From the NCBI RefSeq assembly GCF_000150275.1, contig NW_002060947.1:1849740-1913739 (forward strand): a DNA stretch of 64,000 bases, written 5' to 3'. The translations under genes were made by a program, and so were the position numbers. Below, in pieces: positions 9,573 through 22,759 of the stretch. The first letter of the stretch is position 1, and every line of letters begins with the position of its first letter. The stretch is from Trichoplax adhaerens (Eukaryota > Placozoa > Uniplacotomia > Trichoplacea > Trichoplacidae). The notes beneath the pieces are model-generated. The model worked only from the letters and a program-made list of their open reading frames with translations, searched no databases and was not told where the DNA came from.

Positions 9573-12500
9573 CTATTGATAAATATCATCAGCACCGGAA
9601 GATTGATACAATAGATTAATTTTGATGTTTAGTGTACCAGTATTAACGCCATTTAACTTTATGCTTTTCTTCCAAGGTCCCAAACCATCATTAATAAGTT
9701 GAGAAAGAGGAATAGTAGCACTGCCCAAGAAATCTTGATAAAAATACCATAAGACATTGCGTTAATTATTTTACAAAGGAAAAGTGTATAATTACGGGTA
9801 TATCAAATACAAAATTACCATCAGGGGCATAGTATCGTTTATCCAGAATGGTTAATAATAATAATTCTTGCGCCATGTTTGCTGCATAAAAATGTAACTA
9901 ATAAAAGGACATACGTCAGAATCGTTTGTCAGCAAGTATTATGAGTAGCTAGATTATATTAGATGTACCGAGCTGGCTACATTACCGTGGAATTCCAAGT
10001 TGGAGTTGTTGTTGATGGTTGCACTTTTGTTGTTTGCTTTTGCTTGGCTAGGTTTACTTGCACATAGGGATCACATTTCCCTAAAATAGTATAGCGATTG
10101 AAAGATGTTAAGATCACACAGGCTTTACAAACTGAAACTAGCTAAATGTTACCGATAATTTTATAACGACAATTTACAGAATTATCATTCATATAATCGT
10201 ATACCCACCATCACGCTTTACTGTCTTTAAATCTTGTGCATCTATTACGAACACGGTAAGCTGTGCTTGACCTACATTCGCCTTTAGTTTTGCAGCTGGA
10301 AGAAATATCATCAAATTAGCTGTTCAAGGTAGCTGATTTTAGTGTAGAATAGTTAGAATCTGGTGTTAACAACTGACCTTTCTTTGTCTCCTCGCCTTGT
10401 TGGCGTTCAATTTTCTTATATTTGTGCGATGCGCCTACAATTTTCTTTACCCATAAATTCCTGTTTTAATGTAATTTGTATCAGACTCGCTTTTACACCT
10501 GGTAAGATGACTTAATTTGTTTACCCTATTCAAATAGCAACTAACCTTTCACTCTCCTTATCTACTTTCAATGAAATCCATTTCTCGCGGTATAAAATGG
10601 AAAACATAGTTTTATCTTCTATAATATTAATTTAAATGGTCGTTAATCCAGGGCTATATCTACTTTGACAATGTGCAATGTCGTCTTATCTACTAAATTT
10701 TAATTATATTTAGTAATGTTATTACAACTACAGTACCTGCAGGATCATCGCTGACTTTTTTCACGTTAACTTCATTTAACATGAAAGGCTTTAAAAGATA
10801 AAGAGTACAGATCTATGTGAGGAGTTACCGTAAGGAACTTGTTGATATCGCGTTATCTACGAACTTTACCGGTTTATACATTTGATACTTTTCATCACTT
10901 TTTTCAAAAAAGACTCTTGAAATAGTGCTCGATTTTAGCGGTTTCGTTAATAGTAAAAAGTCGTTAAACAAGAAGGCGACTAGTTCCCGATTAGATTTAG
11001 CCTATATTTGACCAGGATTAGCAACAGATATACTTTACATCAGCTTATATTATAGGATTGCTCTAACATTTCTATATTACATCTATGATATGCATATATT
11101 ATGATGACATTCTGTAATACCCCTCACCCTACCTTAACTACAGGGCCAGAATGGAGAAGTTTGCGTTGACCTAAGCAGTTAGTTTTAGAATTGAACACGA
11201 TATCCTATATAATTAAAATTAAACATAATTACTTCATTATAATCAATATCCTAAACTAAGAAATATCAGTACTTTAGTAAAAAAGATTTCCAATTAACGT
11301 ATAAATACCTCCGACGAATCACTACAATTAACATGGTGTTGAAGCCAAAGGAACTTGTCTGCAGTCTCCTTTTGTGTCACACTTTCGTTAACCTAAGATA
11401 GCAAGTACGATTATAATATATTAAAGTTACAAATACCTGTACGTAGAACGAGCAATTTTTATATAATTATGATTACAAAAGTACTACAATAAACCTTTTT
11501 GCATAAATCAATAGCAGCTTTTCTTGCGCTTTGAAAACTTCGATAATCAGAACTAACTTCTGGTGTGTACTTCATAATCTATTTACGAAACAGAATGTTA
11601 CACATATTACATGCAACTTTTTCTTGATAACTACCATGAAAACATAATACATTGTTACATACCTTATCCAGTAATAGTGGGTATCTCGTCACTCGTTGCA
11701 TTGGCTTCAAAAGAAAGGAACTTAACGGTAACCCTTGCGATCGCGGGTCAGCGGAACATCGCTGTAAACATGATTATAACCTGGTTTAATATATTCAAAT
11801 TCGTAAAAATACGAGAGCTAGCAATATTTCTAAAAACCTTTTGGTATTCCTTGAATTCTGTATCAGAATTCTTTTCTTGAAGGTATTTGCAGGCAGCCAT
11901 TTGATGGCTGCAAAATACAGCATAAGGCATCATTGTTGGTAACTGCAAGATATGTTCGCAAACAGTAACCAAATTTAAAAGTTGCTCGTGGTTGAGATGT
12001 CATCAAATAACAATGAAATTATGCAATTTTGAAATTCTTACAACGTCACGTAATACTGTCGCGAAAGCTTCAGCATCATTGCCACTTTGGGATTTTTGTT
12101 CTATTGCTCTAAAATCATATTAACCTATTAGGAATGCAGTCAATTTATCTAATAGCTCGAAATCAATACACTTACTGTAATAGTTTGGTGCTGCATGATA
12201 TTACATCAGACCAATTAATAAACAACTTATCAAGATCCTCTTGATCAAAGTTATTATCAGCTCTCATAGGAACAATGTATATCTAGAAATTCAAGTATTT
12301 TCATTACTGCGGTTATATGCTTTAGCAAGATTTATTAATAAATATCTATGCTATGACCGTTTCGATTTTAACACAACTGCAATGTATTATGTCCAATCAT
12401 TTGTTTATCGAAAGCAATATTAAGATATTGTTTCCAGAATAAGCATACTTCATTGATAAGTATAAGGTCTTTCAAATACTTTTCTTCCGTTTCAATAAAC

Positions 12501-12618
12501 TCTTTGATCGTCAACTGAGAAATGAGAAAAATCAGTATAAGACTGCAAAATTTTAGACTAATTTGGGTAAGATATCGAAATAATACCATTCTTGCATCTA
12601 GTGATTCACTTTCAGTTC
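9573..12618 (-). other. Intersectin C-terminal DH, PH and C2 domains
   Basis: This is the long-form exchange module. DH (about residues 1338-1545) begins LTIKEFIETEEKYLKDLILI and includes LFINWSDVISCSTKLLQ and the signature helix LPLSSFLLKPMQRVTRYPLL, which contacts the Rho GTPase. PH (about 1560-1690) includes AKSNRELVAFLFNDFLLLTK. C2 (about 1695-1833) includes VGQAQLTVFVIDAQDLKT, DPYVQVNLAK and DFLGSATIPL. In C2 the loop-1 aspartate position (DAQDLKT) and DPY are kept, but I cannot tell whether it binds calcium. In vertebrates this half is only in the long splice form. Here it follows the SH3 exons directly, and no obvious short-form terminator was found. Confidence 0.92.
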
Positions 12619-15600
12619 CTACGAAAGCATATGACATAATTATTATAAAAGTTCCACAATTAGATTCAGATATATCATCTTATCTAATTTGTCTCAGTTT
12701 ACCTGTTTCCGTTTCCGTATGATTTGACGACAGCGATTGCACAAACGTTGCAGGGAAGTAACCAATAACTCCATTTAGTTCCCCTTGCCACCAATCATTG
12801 TCATCGTTTTCTATCACGTTAATAATATTGCCTTGATGAAAGGCAAGTTCGTCCGGTTTACTTGCTGAAAAATCGTATATTGCCAGCACTTGGTCTGCAA
12901 GAAAAATAAAGATGTTAGTAGAAGAGATAACAGGTACTCGGTCGTTCCAGACATACTTGCGAAAGCAGGCGTGTTGTCAGTGTCACTTTCTGGAGGCTAT
13001 TTTTTCAAAATAAATTTGAATTACATTATGTAAAGACACAAGATGTAAGTGTACTTTTTCGCAAAGCTATGATGCACAACAACCTCGTTCAATTCCGTCA
13101 ATTGAACATAACTTGCCGGAAACCAACCACGTACAGAATCAGAGGGAGAATTCTGAAGCATTAATTCATAAAATAAATTCCATAGCATAACCTCTCACAT
13201 TAGAAAGGTGGTTGAATTCAATAGCAACAAACCTGTAGTTCTCCTTCCCACCAGCCGTTCGTTTCTTTATTCAGCACCAGAATTACATCATTTTCGTAAA
13301 ATGATATCTGGCTGTCATCTTGCTTCGTATAATCCGATATAGCCTTCACATATTCGGGAGAATTATCTTTATTTTGTACCACTAGTTCTACGTAATTTGC
13401 GGGAAAAATGCCAGACTTTCCTTTACAGTTGCCTTTCCACCAATCTCCTTCGCACGATATTATTAGGATTCTATCACCTTCATCGAATTGCAGATCCTCC
13501 GCTTCGTTTGATCTGTAATTGTATAAAGCAACACCGTATTCCTCTCTTTCAAATGCGTATGTTTCACTTTCTGATACACCAATGGTAGTAGGTGAAGCAG
13601 CAGGTGAAGCGCTATTTTTTCGTTCAAAATTGGCGGCAGGTATTATTGAATTTGTGCTTGTATCATCCATTTGGGGGAGATCCTCCATTTCTAAGTATGT
13701 GCTTGGAATAAGTCCACGTCTTCCATTGAACTCTCCAGTCCACCATCCATCTCCTGATCGTTCGACTATGGTGATATAGTCATTTTCTTTAAATGACAAT
13801 TCATCATCTGCCGTCTTATCGTAATCAGCAATTGCTCGAGCTATCAATCCTTTCGTAGTTCTCTGTGAACCATCACTTCTGAGGGAAGGGTTGCCAGATT
13901 GTAGCGACAAGGAATCTGTATTTATATCTTCAGTAGATTTATGCGGTTCAACAATTTTTTCAACAAAGTCTCTAGGAAGAATACCTACTTTGCCATTTTT
14001 TTCACCATACAACCAACCATCACCTACATTTTCATTTTCAAAGATCTAGTAGAGTAACATAGTACAGCCGAAATAAAATTTATCACAGGTAATTTAATGC
14101 TGATACGTAGATCGAAGAATGAATAGGCATATAAATAGATGCTTCAACAAAAAAGAAAGTAGTACACACCATCAGTTTGTCTCCAACTTCAAGCGAAATT
14201 TCATCATCATTTGAAGCATCAAAGCTATACATAGCTTTGTAAGGAACAGTGTTTTTAGATTCATTTGTATTACTTTGAGGATTTGCAAGTTCCATCGTAA
14301 TTCCAGCCATAAATGCAGATGTTGCTCCAATAGCTGAAGTTAAGGTCTTTCTTTTCTGTTTAACCAGTGCAGTTTAAATTAAAGAATTTTGTAAATAAAG
14401 TCATCCATTAATTAATTAATTACTTACTGAAAATCTAAGTAGATACCCTGATGCATACTTACAGCATTTTCAGCAGGTTCAAACGCAGATTTCCATGCTA
14501 CTTCTTTGTCATCAGATGTATCGGTATTGGCCATAGAAACGGATGTATCTGTCGATGCCTCAAATGCAGCAAAATTACTTTGATTGGTAGTGTCCCATGA
14601 CATCGATCCAAAAGCATCTACACCCACTACTTTTTTGTTTGTATCTTCTTGATTTTGATCCTTATTAGAGCCTACTGTAGACCATTCCGCACCAATATTA
14701 CCCATAATATCGTCAGTGCCTGCATTACTAGTTTTGTTTTCGGTGTTGCTACTTTGCTGCGGCCAGTTAGTATCGAAAGCATTTCCTAAGTTACTACTAG
14801 TGGTATTTTTAGTTTCAAAATTATTTTGAAAACCAGAGAATGGACTAGATTTTTTGTCATCAGATCCAAAATTGCTTTCGAACAAGTTGGAAGTTGCAGC
14901 CTTATCTTTACTAGTATTATCATCTGTATTCAAAAGTAGTCCAAAGGCATCATTTTTTTTATCTTCTTTCGTTTTTCTAGCTGTTGTGGAATTCGATGGA
15001 CTACTAACGTCTGTCCAATTGACGCTAAATAGATCATCATTTTGTGATCGTGCTTTATCATTGCTTACGCTGGATTGATTTCTACTGGTATTTGACATTG
15101 TATCTAGAGATAATAAATCGCTGGATGCTGTGCTCCTATGAATAACAAAAAAGTTATATAAATACGAACTCATAGTTATCAAGTATCAACACAAAAGCTT
15201 GAGCATTTAAAAATGTATCACTTTAAGAAACATTTTACAGCTTATCCATACTTTTTTCCACTTTTAAACTCGAACTGTCGCTGCTTGACGTCTTTCATTT
15301 GCTGTAATTTCTGCAATTCGAGATTTCGTTTCTTTACATCTTGTGATAACTCCTATAATAAGTATCGTAATAGAAAACTAGCATCAATGCGCACAGCAGT
15401 ATTTTGCGATCAATCGGTATTGTTATCATACATCTCGATGAGATATAAGGCCTCCAAATTCAGTCTGCTTTAATTGTGTATCGTTGTTTAGCTTTTGTAA
15501 GTTCATTTGCAACCGTTGTAAAGTTGATTTCATTTCTTTACAGCTGGCAGTGACAGCATCACATGCTACGGCTAAAATGCAACCATACTATATTAGATAT

Positions 15601-18600
15601 CCAACGATAAGTTCATATTAGTAATAAAAACTAATAACCTGTCGTAGTTCTTCCTTTCAAGCTAAATTCCCTAGCAGTTTGTTCTCTCTCCTGATTTGAA
15701 GCGTTATATTTTTGAGTAAAATCCTAAAGCGTTAAATTTAACAATTTTTGAGCATATGAAAATAAGCGGTAAAAACAATAAAGTTAACGCCTGTTATGCA
15801 ATGAGGTCGTACCAACCCTGTATTGATCTCTTAACGCTTCCAATTCAGACTTCCTGATTGAAATAGAACTATTAATCATATTTAATGAGGTTACGTGTTG
15901 TTCCTTCTCATATCTGTACTTGGATAAGTTTTCTTCTGCCATAGTTTTACGTCTTTGCTATAATATAACAAATATCTAAATTTAATAATAAAGTGGGAAA
16001 CATTTTTTGACGATTAAACTATAATTGTTGTACTTACTAAGCTGGAAAGATCCATTTGCAGTTCAGATAATCTACTCCGCAAGGTTGTCACTACGGCTTC
16101 TTCCTTTTTCTTTTGAGCACTCAGTTCTTCACGCCTACGATCTTCCCAATCTTTCTGTCTCTGGCGTTCCTTCTCTAACTGTTCAGCCTATAAAGTTGAG
16201 GTAATGGATAGTGATGATAATAATAGCGCTTGCAAATGTGACACAAGTTTTAATTTTACTAAACAATCAGGTTTCACTTTTATTATGACTAACAAGTCTT
16301 TTCTCAATCATAGCTTTGCGTTGTGCTTCTTTTTCTCGCTCGATAGCTTCCTGCTGTTGCCGTAATCTTTCCATTGCTTCTTGCTTCTTTCTCTCTTGCT
16401 CCATTCTGAAAGTAAACAGGGACAAAATTTTAGTAATTGGCAAAAATGTCTTAACTAAGTATACTAGCCTGAACCCGCTCACTTGGAAGCGAACGTATAC
16501 GACGCTACGCAATACTGTATCATACTACAAACAGTGCCTGACACACACATACATACACATATGAAAAAATTTAATATAATATAGTGATATTGTAGGAACA
16601 CTAGGTTTTGAGACTTGAGTTAAAAGTAACAAAAACATTAAATAACCTTTCACGTTGTCGCTTCTCTTCTTCAGCTACCTCACGTTGCCTACGTTCTTCC
16701 TACGGAAAAAAATCAATTTCATGAATATTTGCATTATAATTAATTATCAGTAAAATTCTTGGGAATGGTACTGCTACACAGAATGAGGTTTACTTGTTCT
16801 CTTCTAAGTTTATCTTGCAGCTCTTGGCGTCTTCGTTCTAATTCCTGTCGACCTTGTTCAAAGTTTCGTTTTTTCCTCTCTTCCAATGATACTGATAAAT
16901 TTTGAAAGACCGGTAAATAAAAACATACATATCCTTGAAAAATCACACAAGTTGCTATCAACCTGAAGATATTGGGAATGCAGTCTGTTTGCTGTCTACT
17001 ACTTCAGATTGAAGCATTGATGATCTTCTACGAACATATGACGCAGGCACAAGAGCAGGAGGTAGACTTTCAGGCATCGAAACTCCATCTTTTGCTAGAT
17101 CACATAAATATAAGGCAAGGCAAAATTCTTCGCCCGTCAAGCGACCATCATTATCGATATCGGATAGATTCCTGTTTAAACACACGTTAGAAATGCAATT
17201 AAAACGCCGGGATAGGTTAGGTAGATTCAAAAAACAAAACCATCTTACCAAAATTAAGCAATTTAAAATATCCGCTCAAAATACTGTAAAACTTAAGTCG
17301 TGGTATTTCTCAAGAGTAAAAATCTTGTAAAGCTATTAGAATCTTACCAAATCTGAATTAATATCTGTTGTGCAAGGCGTGATTGAGATAATATGTCTCG
17401 AGCTTGTGATCCTAAAGATCGATTGTATCAATAAAGGATGAATAAAGTCTGAAGGCAACAATCACACAAGTACAAGTAAAGCAAAGATAATTAATTAAAA
17501 CTTATTGACTAATGCATGACTATGTGAAGAAACATTTTCACAGGTTAATCCAGGAAATTTAATAATGTACTACTGCGCTCTAATAACAGCCATTCAATAC
17601 CTTGGATAAATCCAGTTTTTGCTCTGTCGTAACGGTTAAACACTTGGGTATATTTTACTTTTAAGTTCTGGGGTATTGGCTCTTGGAAAGCTTTATCACT
17701 TTGGCCTGCCGAAATACAAGTGTACGTTAAAGTATTTGCTCGAGTTATATTAATGTCGAAATAATAACACACAGCACTATCATAAAACGGATACTACATA
17801 CCTGCTAGCACGCTACCTTTTCTAGGCATTGATTCAGAATCTTGACCACCAAAGTTGCTACCAACAGTAGCGGAAGATGATGGAAAGCCTGCCAGTTGGT
17901 CAAAACTGCTGCTAAAATTTGCTGCTTTAGTTTCGCCGAATGTTGCCTTTTGTTGCTGCGGATCATTACCTGAGCTCGTAGCAATTTGCATAGGCATGGT
18001 AGAGGATTTATTAGTTTGGGTCATACCACCCATGCCGCTCAATTGACTATTAATAGCACTATCTAAGTTGAGACCGCCAGTAGAGGATGAACTCTTAGAC
18101 CAATTTCCGAATGAAGATATAGTACCTTGGGTTGCGTTGTTGGCAAAGCCTCTTGCCGGCAGGGTATTCGAGTTTGTGGCCATCTGTAAGTTATCTTTAG
18201 GAGGTATTTTTGGAACTGATGCAACCGTACTTTTGATACTGTAAGGTAAGACACGTGGGACCTCAACTCCGCGTAGCTTATTCTGAATAAGATGTACCGC
18301 AATACAAAATTCTTGGACAGACAAACGGCCATCATTATCCATGTCTGATAATCCCCTGCTCATTAATAAAATACCAAGAATTAGAAAATCTAAGACAAGG
18401 TACATAAAGATAGCATCCGCGCTTAAACCATAGTGTTATTATTGCTACAAGAGCAGAATTTACATGACATTTCAAGCCATTTAGACATACGCGTAGTTTA
18501 TGAAAATCGAAAATAATAAACTCTATTTTGAAAGGCTAATATTCGACTCTAGAATTTCATGGGAATCAAGGCTAAAATATGTACGAAAGTGATTTAACAC

Positions 18601-21159
18601 ATTAATATGTGTAAAGGAGTCTGCTTCTGTTACTCGATAAACAGTAAGAGTATTGGAGCATTCGGATCTGATAGTATAACGTACAGCTGGACATGATTCA
18701 TTCTATTCACAATTTGCATATCACTGCACACCAAAGACAAACTATACAACCCAAGTCATACTTTTATAGAGGATTAGTAACTAAACTAACAAAGATACTC
18801 TGCAAACCGGCTTAATCATCATCTTACACATTTTTAACTACTAAATACTAACGCTATAACAGTAAATTTTATAAATAAAGTCTTTAAATTTTCATGCATC
18901 ATGCGAACAATATGTTTAAAGGATTTAATTTGTTAGGTACTTCTGCTAAAACTGATCTAAAATGCTTTGTTATTAAATAAAGTAACAATAATGAAAATTT
19001 CTAGAGGTAAAAATACAGAATGTACTATGCTACCATACAATAATACCTATATTTCATTAGACCATTTCAAATTGAATCTATTATAAATGTATCATAGAAT
19101 AAGTATAGGTATTGATCTCGAGTTAAAGTATGGTAGCCAATATTTAGCAAGTCTTGAAAATAAGACGTAGGCCATAACTTACTAAAATGTCAATTTAGCT
19201 TCAATTGCCCAACACTGAAAGTATTGATTACATATTAATTAGGGATGTAAAAATATTAATGTGCATCGAGTAGCCAGCCCATGGCTACTCGATTCCTCGG
19301 GTAGATCTCTGTAAAACAAATTGTGGACCAGGTAACATAACACAATCAAAATCTTAGATGGTAACAAGATACCTTAGTTGGAATGCGATAAAAATAGAAT
19401 CGATGACAATGAATGATCTGTGCATTATTATAAAAATATATGCGTCGATAGTAACAAACAGCATCGATGTGGAAGATATATCTTTTTTACTCCTACAGTG
19501 CATACAGTATATCACATCTGGTAAACACGATAAAAGACAGTGATTGAAGAAAATACAAAAGGCACTCCCCCTTTAGTGATTTATTATTAGCAGAATGTCC
19601 GTTAACAAGACAAGGTTTAAAGTTATTGGCGATTTTAATAATATAATAAACACTTCCTATGTGACTTACCAAATTTGAGCCAGTACATTAGAAGGCAAGT
19701 TGGAACGCATGAAATAGTTTCGAGCACTTTCACCTATTATTTTACCATAATTATTGATTAGTAAAGTAATCAAATCAAAACACATTCCAAATTGTCGTTG
19801 CCAATAGCGATGTGAAAAAGGATAAGCTGCAATACTATCGATACAGTCAACTGACACTTTTTTAATTAAAAAGCACATTCAATAAAGTCGCTACTGTCTA
19901 TCGTACAGCCATTCTCCATGATCAAAATGCAATGTACAATCCATTACTTCGTCGTCTATACTGTACGTCAATAATTATAACAATTGGTTGGCAGCAGCAT
20001 CAGTATCAGACAACCACCTAGTTTTGATCGATGACCCTTGGAGGATCCCCATCAACAATTAACCTTATCCATAATTCATATGTACTGTACAATCTATTTG
20101 AGAATAATTTAGAACCTCTTCACTGCATTCTACTGTAGTTCTAGCATACAGTCGTACAAATAGAGAAGTTACGTGTGCTATCATTTAAAGAAATAAAGGT
20201 AACATACAAAAATTGTGGCGCGTTTTCCTCACTTCAAATCATGAGTGCGATCGCTATCGACAGTTTCCCATTCCAGTATTATGATCTAGCTATCACTTGA
20301 CTTACCAGATAAATAGCCATTGGTGGGATTTAAGCCAGTGAACATTCTTTGGTAATTATTAAGTTGTTCAGCGGTGATAGTCCAAGGATTAGCTAGATAA
20401 AATTGGACATATTTCCATTAGAAAATAGTTTTAAGTATGGATTCAATGATTTCGTAATTCTCTTGTACACTATTCTATTGCTGTAGTAATCATGGCGAGT
20501 GATGGCAGACACGTTGACTCGTTCCATCACAACAACTATTCCCTCTCCATCGACTGTCATGGCCAAGACTAATATCTCGTCTGTAGTAGACTACTGTCAA
20601 AATATATAAACTATCTACTGCAGATAGGATTAATAGTAATCATTTTATCCACGTTGTAGATCAACTTGGTATCCCATGTCAACATTGTCAGCTGAAGTCG
20701 ATGAAAATGATGAAGACTCAAAACGGGCGTATTAAGTAGAGACATGAGTAGGCCTTGCTATCGTCTACCTCCATATCGTAGACTAGATACATATGGCATG
20801 CATTAAACACTACAGTATGTTGATGTTGGCCTTTTGAAGGTGTTGACTTCGAAAAAGGACATCAACCTCTACAAAATTGCAAAGTGTGCAGTCTAATTCT
20901 GTATAAGTATGATCGAAGATATATTAGACAACGATCGATGCCATAGTCCGTTTTCAAAGAGGAAAATAATACAGTATCCACTGAAGTAAGGATGTAAAAT
21001 GGATCATAAAGATTTGACACCGTGACATTGCTACCATCCAGAAGGAAGTATGCCTTACAACACATTTCAAGTTGAAGTTGTTTCAGTATAAAATAATACT
21101 ATTCGTCGCGTACCTTGACCAACCATCATTGGTTGTTGACCAGCGTAGTTCATATTCAT
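9573..21159 (-). CDS. ITSN1: Intersectin, long form (EH-EH-CC-SH3x5-DH-PH-C2), 38 coding exons
   Basis: This is the endocytic scaffold of clathrin-coated pits, with a Cdc42-type guanine exchange module. Exons: 21159-21114, 20392-20306, 19733-19670, 18355-17802, 17705-17601, 17411-17348, 17171-16963, 16891-16794, 16699-16647, 16405-16294, 16187-16038, 15957-15817, 15723-15639, 15571-15432, 15352-15252, 15135-14463, 14355-14170, 14045-13233, 13152-13084, 12996-12957, 12894-12703, 12618-12587, 12514-12449, 12282-12176, 12108-12042, 11984-11838, 11761-11663, 11578-11495, 11392-11309, 11204-11133, 11001-10870, 10788-10737, 10618-10546, 10460-10378, 10295-10209, 10080-9986, 9897-9819 and 9733-9573. 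The sum is 5,502 nt, a multiple of three, coding 1,833 residues (human ITSN1 long form about 1,720). All phases agree. The start ATG at 21159 has another ATG two codons on. One acceptor (CGAG before 11984) is weak. The gene predates or lies outside the vertebrate ITSN1/ITSN2 split, so the symbol means the shared ortholog. Confidence 0.96.
12703..15135 (-). other. Intersectin linker and five SH3 domains
   Basis: Exon 16 (14463-15135) codes a 224-residue Ser/Thr/Asn/Asp-rich linker. The SH3 domains follow: A in exons 17-18 (YKAMYSFDASNDDEISLEVG ... GILPRDFVEKI), B (RAIADYDKTADDELSFKEND ... GLIPSTYLE), C (GVALYNYRSNEAEDLQFDEG ... GIFPANYVEL), D in exons 18-19 (VKAISDYTKQDDSQISFYEN ... GWFPASYVQL) and E in exon 21 (LAIYDFSASKPDELAFHQGN ... 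GYFPATFVQS). Each keeps the ALYDY-like, WW/WL and P-x-x-[YF]-V residues that bind proline-rich ligands such as dynamin, synaptojanin and N-WASP. A 40-nt exon (12996-12957) codes the acidic D-E spacer. Confidence 0.93.
15252..21159 (-). other. Intersectin N-terminal half: EH1, EH2 and coiled coil
   Basis: EH1 covers about residues 16-105 (ANPWTITAEQLNNYQRMF ... GESARNYFMRSNLPSNVLAQ). Its Ca-binding-type loop reads WGLSDMDNDGRLSVQEFC. EH2 covers about residues 251-345, with NRYDRAKTGFIQG, ARDILSQSRLAQQILIQIW and WNLSDIDNDGRLTGEEFC. Both keep the Leu/Trp pocket that binds NPF peptides. A long Glu/Arg/Gln-rich coiled coil follows (about residues 377-670, exons 8-15), matching the dimerisation region. 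The linker between the EH domains (exon 4) is rich in Ser, Gly, Gln and Asn. The EH1 and EH2 exon boundaries are alike: both split after the TGF/NGY loop and inside AQIW or IQIW. Confidence 0.93.
18356..21113 (-). other. Three long 5' introns of intersectin
   Basis: Introns 1-3 span 20393-21113, 19734-20305 and 18356-19669. They are the longest of the gene, since most others are 60-300 bases. Short open frames inside (for example 19358-19543 + and 20862-21065 -) have no family similarity. No RNA gene is seen. They are plausible places for regulatory elements, but nothing specific is visible. Confidence 0.6.
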
Positions 21160-22759
21160 GCTGTTATGGATAAAGCTATTCCAAAGTAGAGTAGAGTTCA
21201 ATTAAGAAGCCATAGAAGAAATTCACCATCGACTCGAAGAGCCTTTCCTGCAGTTTGTACTTTCACTTAGTTCTGCCGTCAATGCCACTGGCGTTTCACC
21301 GCCTTGTACAGTGTACAGTGTACAGTACATAACGAAGTGTCCTGTGCATACTGTATTGTACTGTACTGTACGTACAGTACACGCAATTGAGTGCACTACA
21401 GGGGGGTACAGCTACAGTACTGTACACTGTACGGTATACTGTACCTGGACGGACAGAAACAAATCCATAACGAAGTGCCCTCTGCATTCACACAAGTGTG
21501 TGCACTACACCGGGGTCTACAGCTACAGGACCGTATACTCTACATGGACGGACAGAAACAAATCCAGTTACACTAAAGAGGATTTTTGTAGAATTTTTTT
21601 TTCTTTCCTCTTTGAAGAGGTATGGAATTATTTTAAGTATTTCACTGATAAAAGAGAGATCAGAGAGGTTTTTGACCTCTATGAAAGAAAGATAGAAGTA
21701 TTTAAACTACTAAAAGGGAGATGGAGGTATTGAATCCTACATTCGAGTACTGTATGTTGTGGCTAGTGTTACGCAATGTGTGCATGGGTATACTGTACGG
21801 TAGTGCTGCCACGGTCTATGGAGGGTTCTGCAAGTTATGATTTTGCCTGTAGTTTATTATATTACTGCGACAGTGCATCAATCTGTAGGGAAGTTACTGA
21901 TGTATTAAAGACGTACTTTATTACCTCGATGAAGAGTGACGGAAGTATGTATTGATCGTAAATAAATACTAAAAGAGAGGTCATACAGGTTTTCTGACCT
22001 CTATATCGCTCTATGCAAAGCCCAGACTTAGTCCGAAATGGTCTATTTTGGGGGAAATATAAGGATCTGTACTCTTTATCCCATAGTTTTGCTTTAAGAT
22101 GTTGCGCCAGAGCATCCTTCTGGAGTGGCGCAGGAGAGTCTCGGATGTGCTACTATTTTGATAATACCATTGTAACATAAGTTACATTGAGAAGTAGAAA
22201 TCCCATTCATACAAGGTGGCATAAAATTCAACTACCAGGAATAATTTATACCACATGCAATCACTATGACTATGACGTTAACTTGAGCAATAGATCATGA
22301 TAAATTAATAGAACTAGTAACATATTTTACTATATTTGCATCATAATAGTGCAATTATAAAATTAAATGATCAGTACAACAGCAATATTTTTAATGAATT
22401 GCAATAAGATGAACATAGCTATTCCACATATAAAATATCAGCCTGTCAGTGTTTAATAATATGCTAGAGCTTAGGATGATTAACAAACATATATCGCTAT
22501 TTTTACGCATCATACAATCAGAAGATGAGCTGGACAGACTTATGAACATTTCAATGCCACAATCGCAACGTTGAGTGTAATAATGCTATTCACCACTGCT
22601 CTATACAGCAAGAAATAGAATTCGGTATTTTGACCATCTTAAAGTATTTACAGTCCAATCGAAGTTGATATTTTACGATATCTTCTCGTATTATCATATA
22701 GGATATTTGAATAGCAAATACTATTTCCAAAGTACAAATTTTAAGTTCCAACGCAGGCA
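21160..22759. other. Intergenic region between intersectin and MRPS6
   Basis: 1.6 kb separates two genes of the same orientation. It holds an ACTGT-type microsatellite (about 21305-21445), a two-copy tandem repeat (21392-21566), and two blocks with AGAGAGGT...ACCTCT hairpins (about 21655-21690 and 21972-22005). The intersectin promoter must lie at its left end and the MRPS6 3' end at its right end. The plus-strand ORF at 21311-21733 runs through the repeats and is not called. Confidence 0.6.
21305..21566. repeat. ACTGT microsatellite and two-copy tandem repeat
   Basis: Left part: GTACAGTGTACAGT and TACTGTACTGTACGTACAG blocks, the same motif family as at 2330-3070. Right part: two copies (21392-21467 and 21501-21566) that begin GCACTACA, continue GGGG...TACAGCTACAG and end TGGACGGACAGAAACAAATC. 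The GGACGGACAG piece also occurs in the MITE terminal repeats, which hints that the tandem unit carries a MITE end. Confidence 0.75.

Noticed and set aside
21311-21733. 140-codon plus-strand ORF
   Set aside because: It spans a microsatellite and a tandem repeat and has no recognisable domain.
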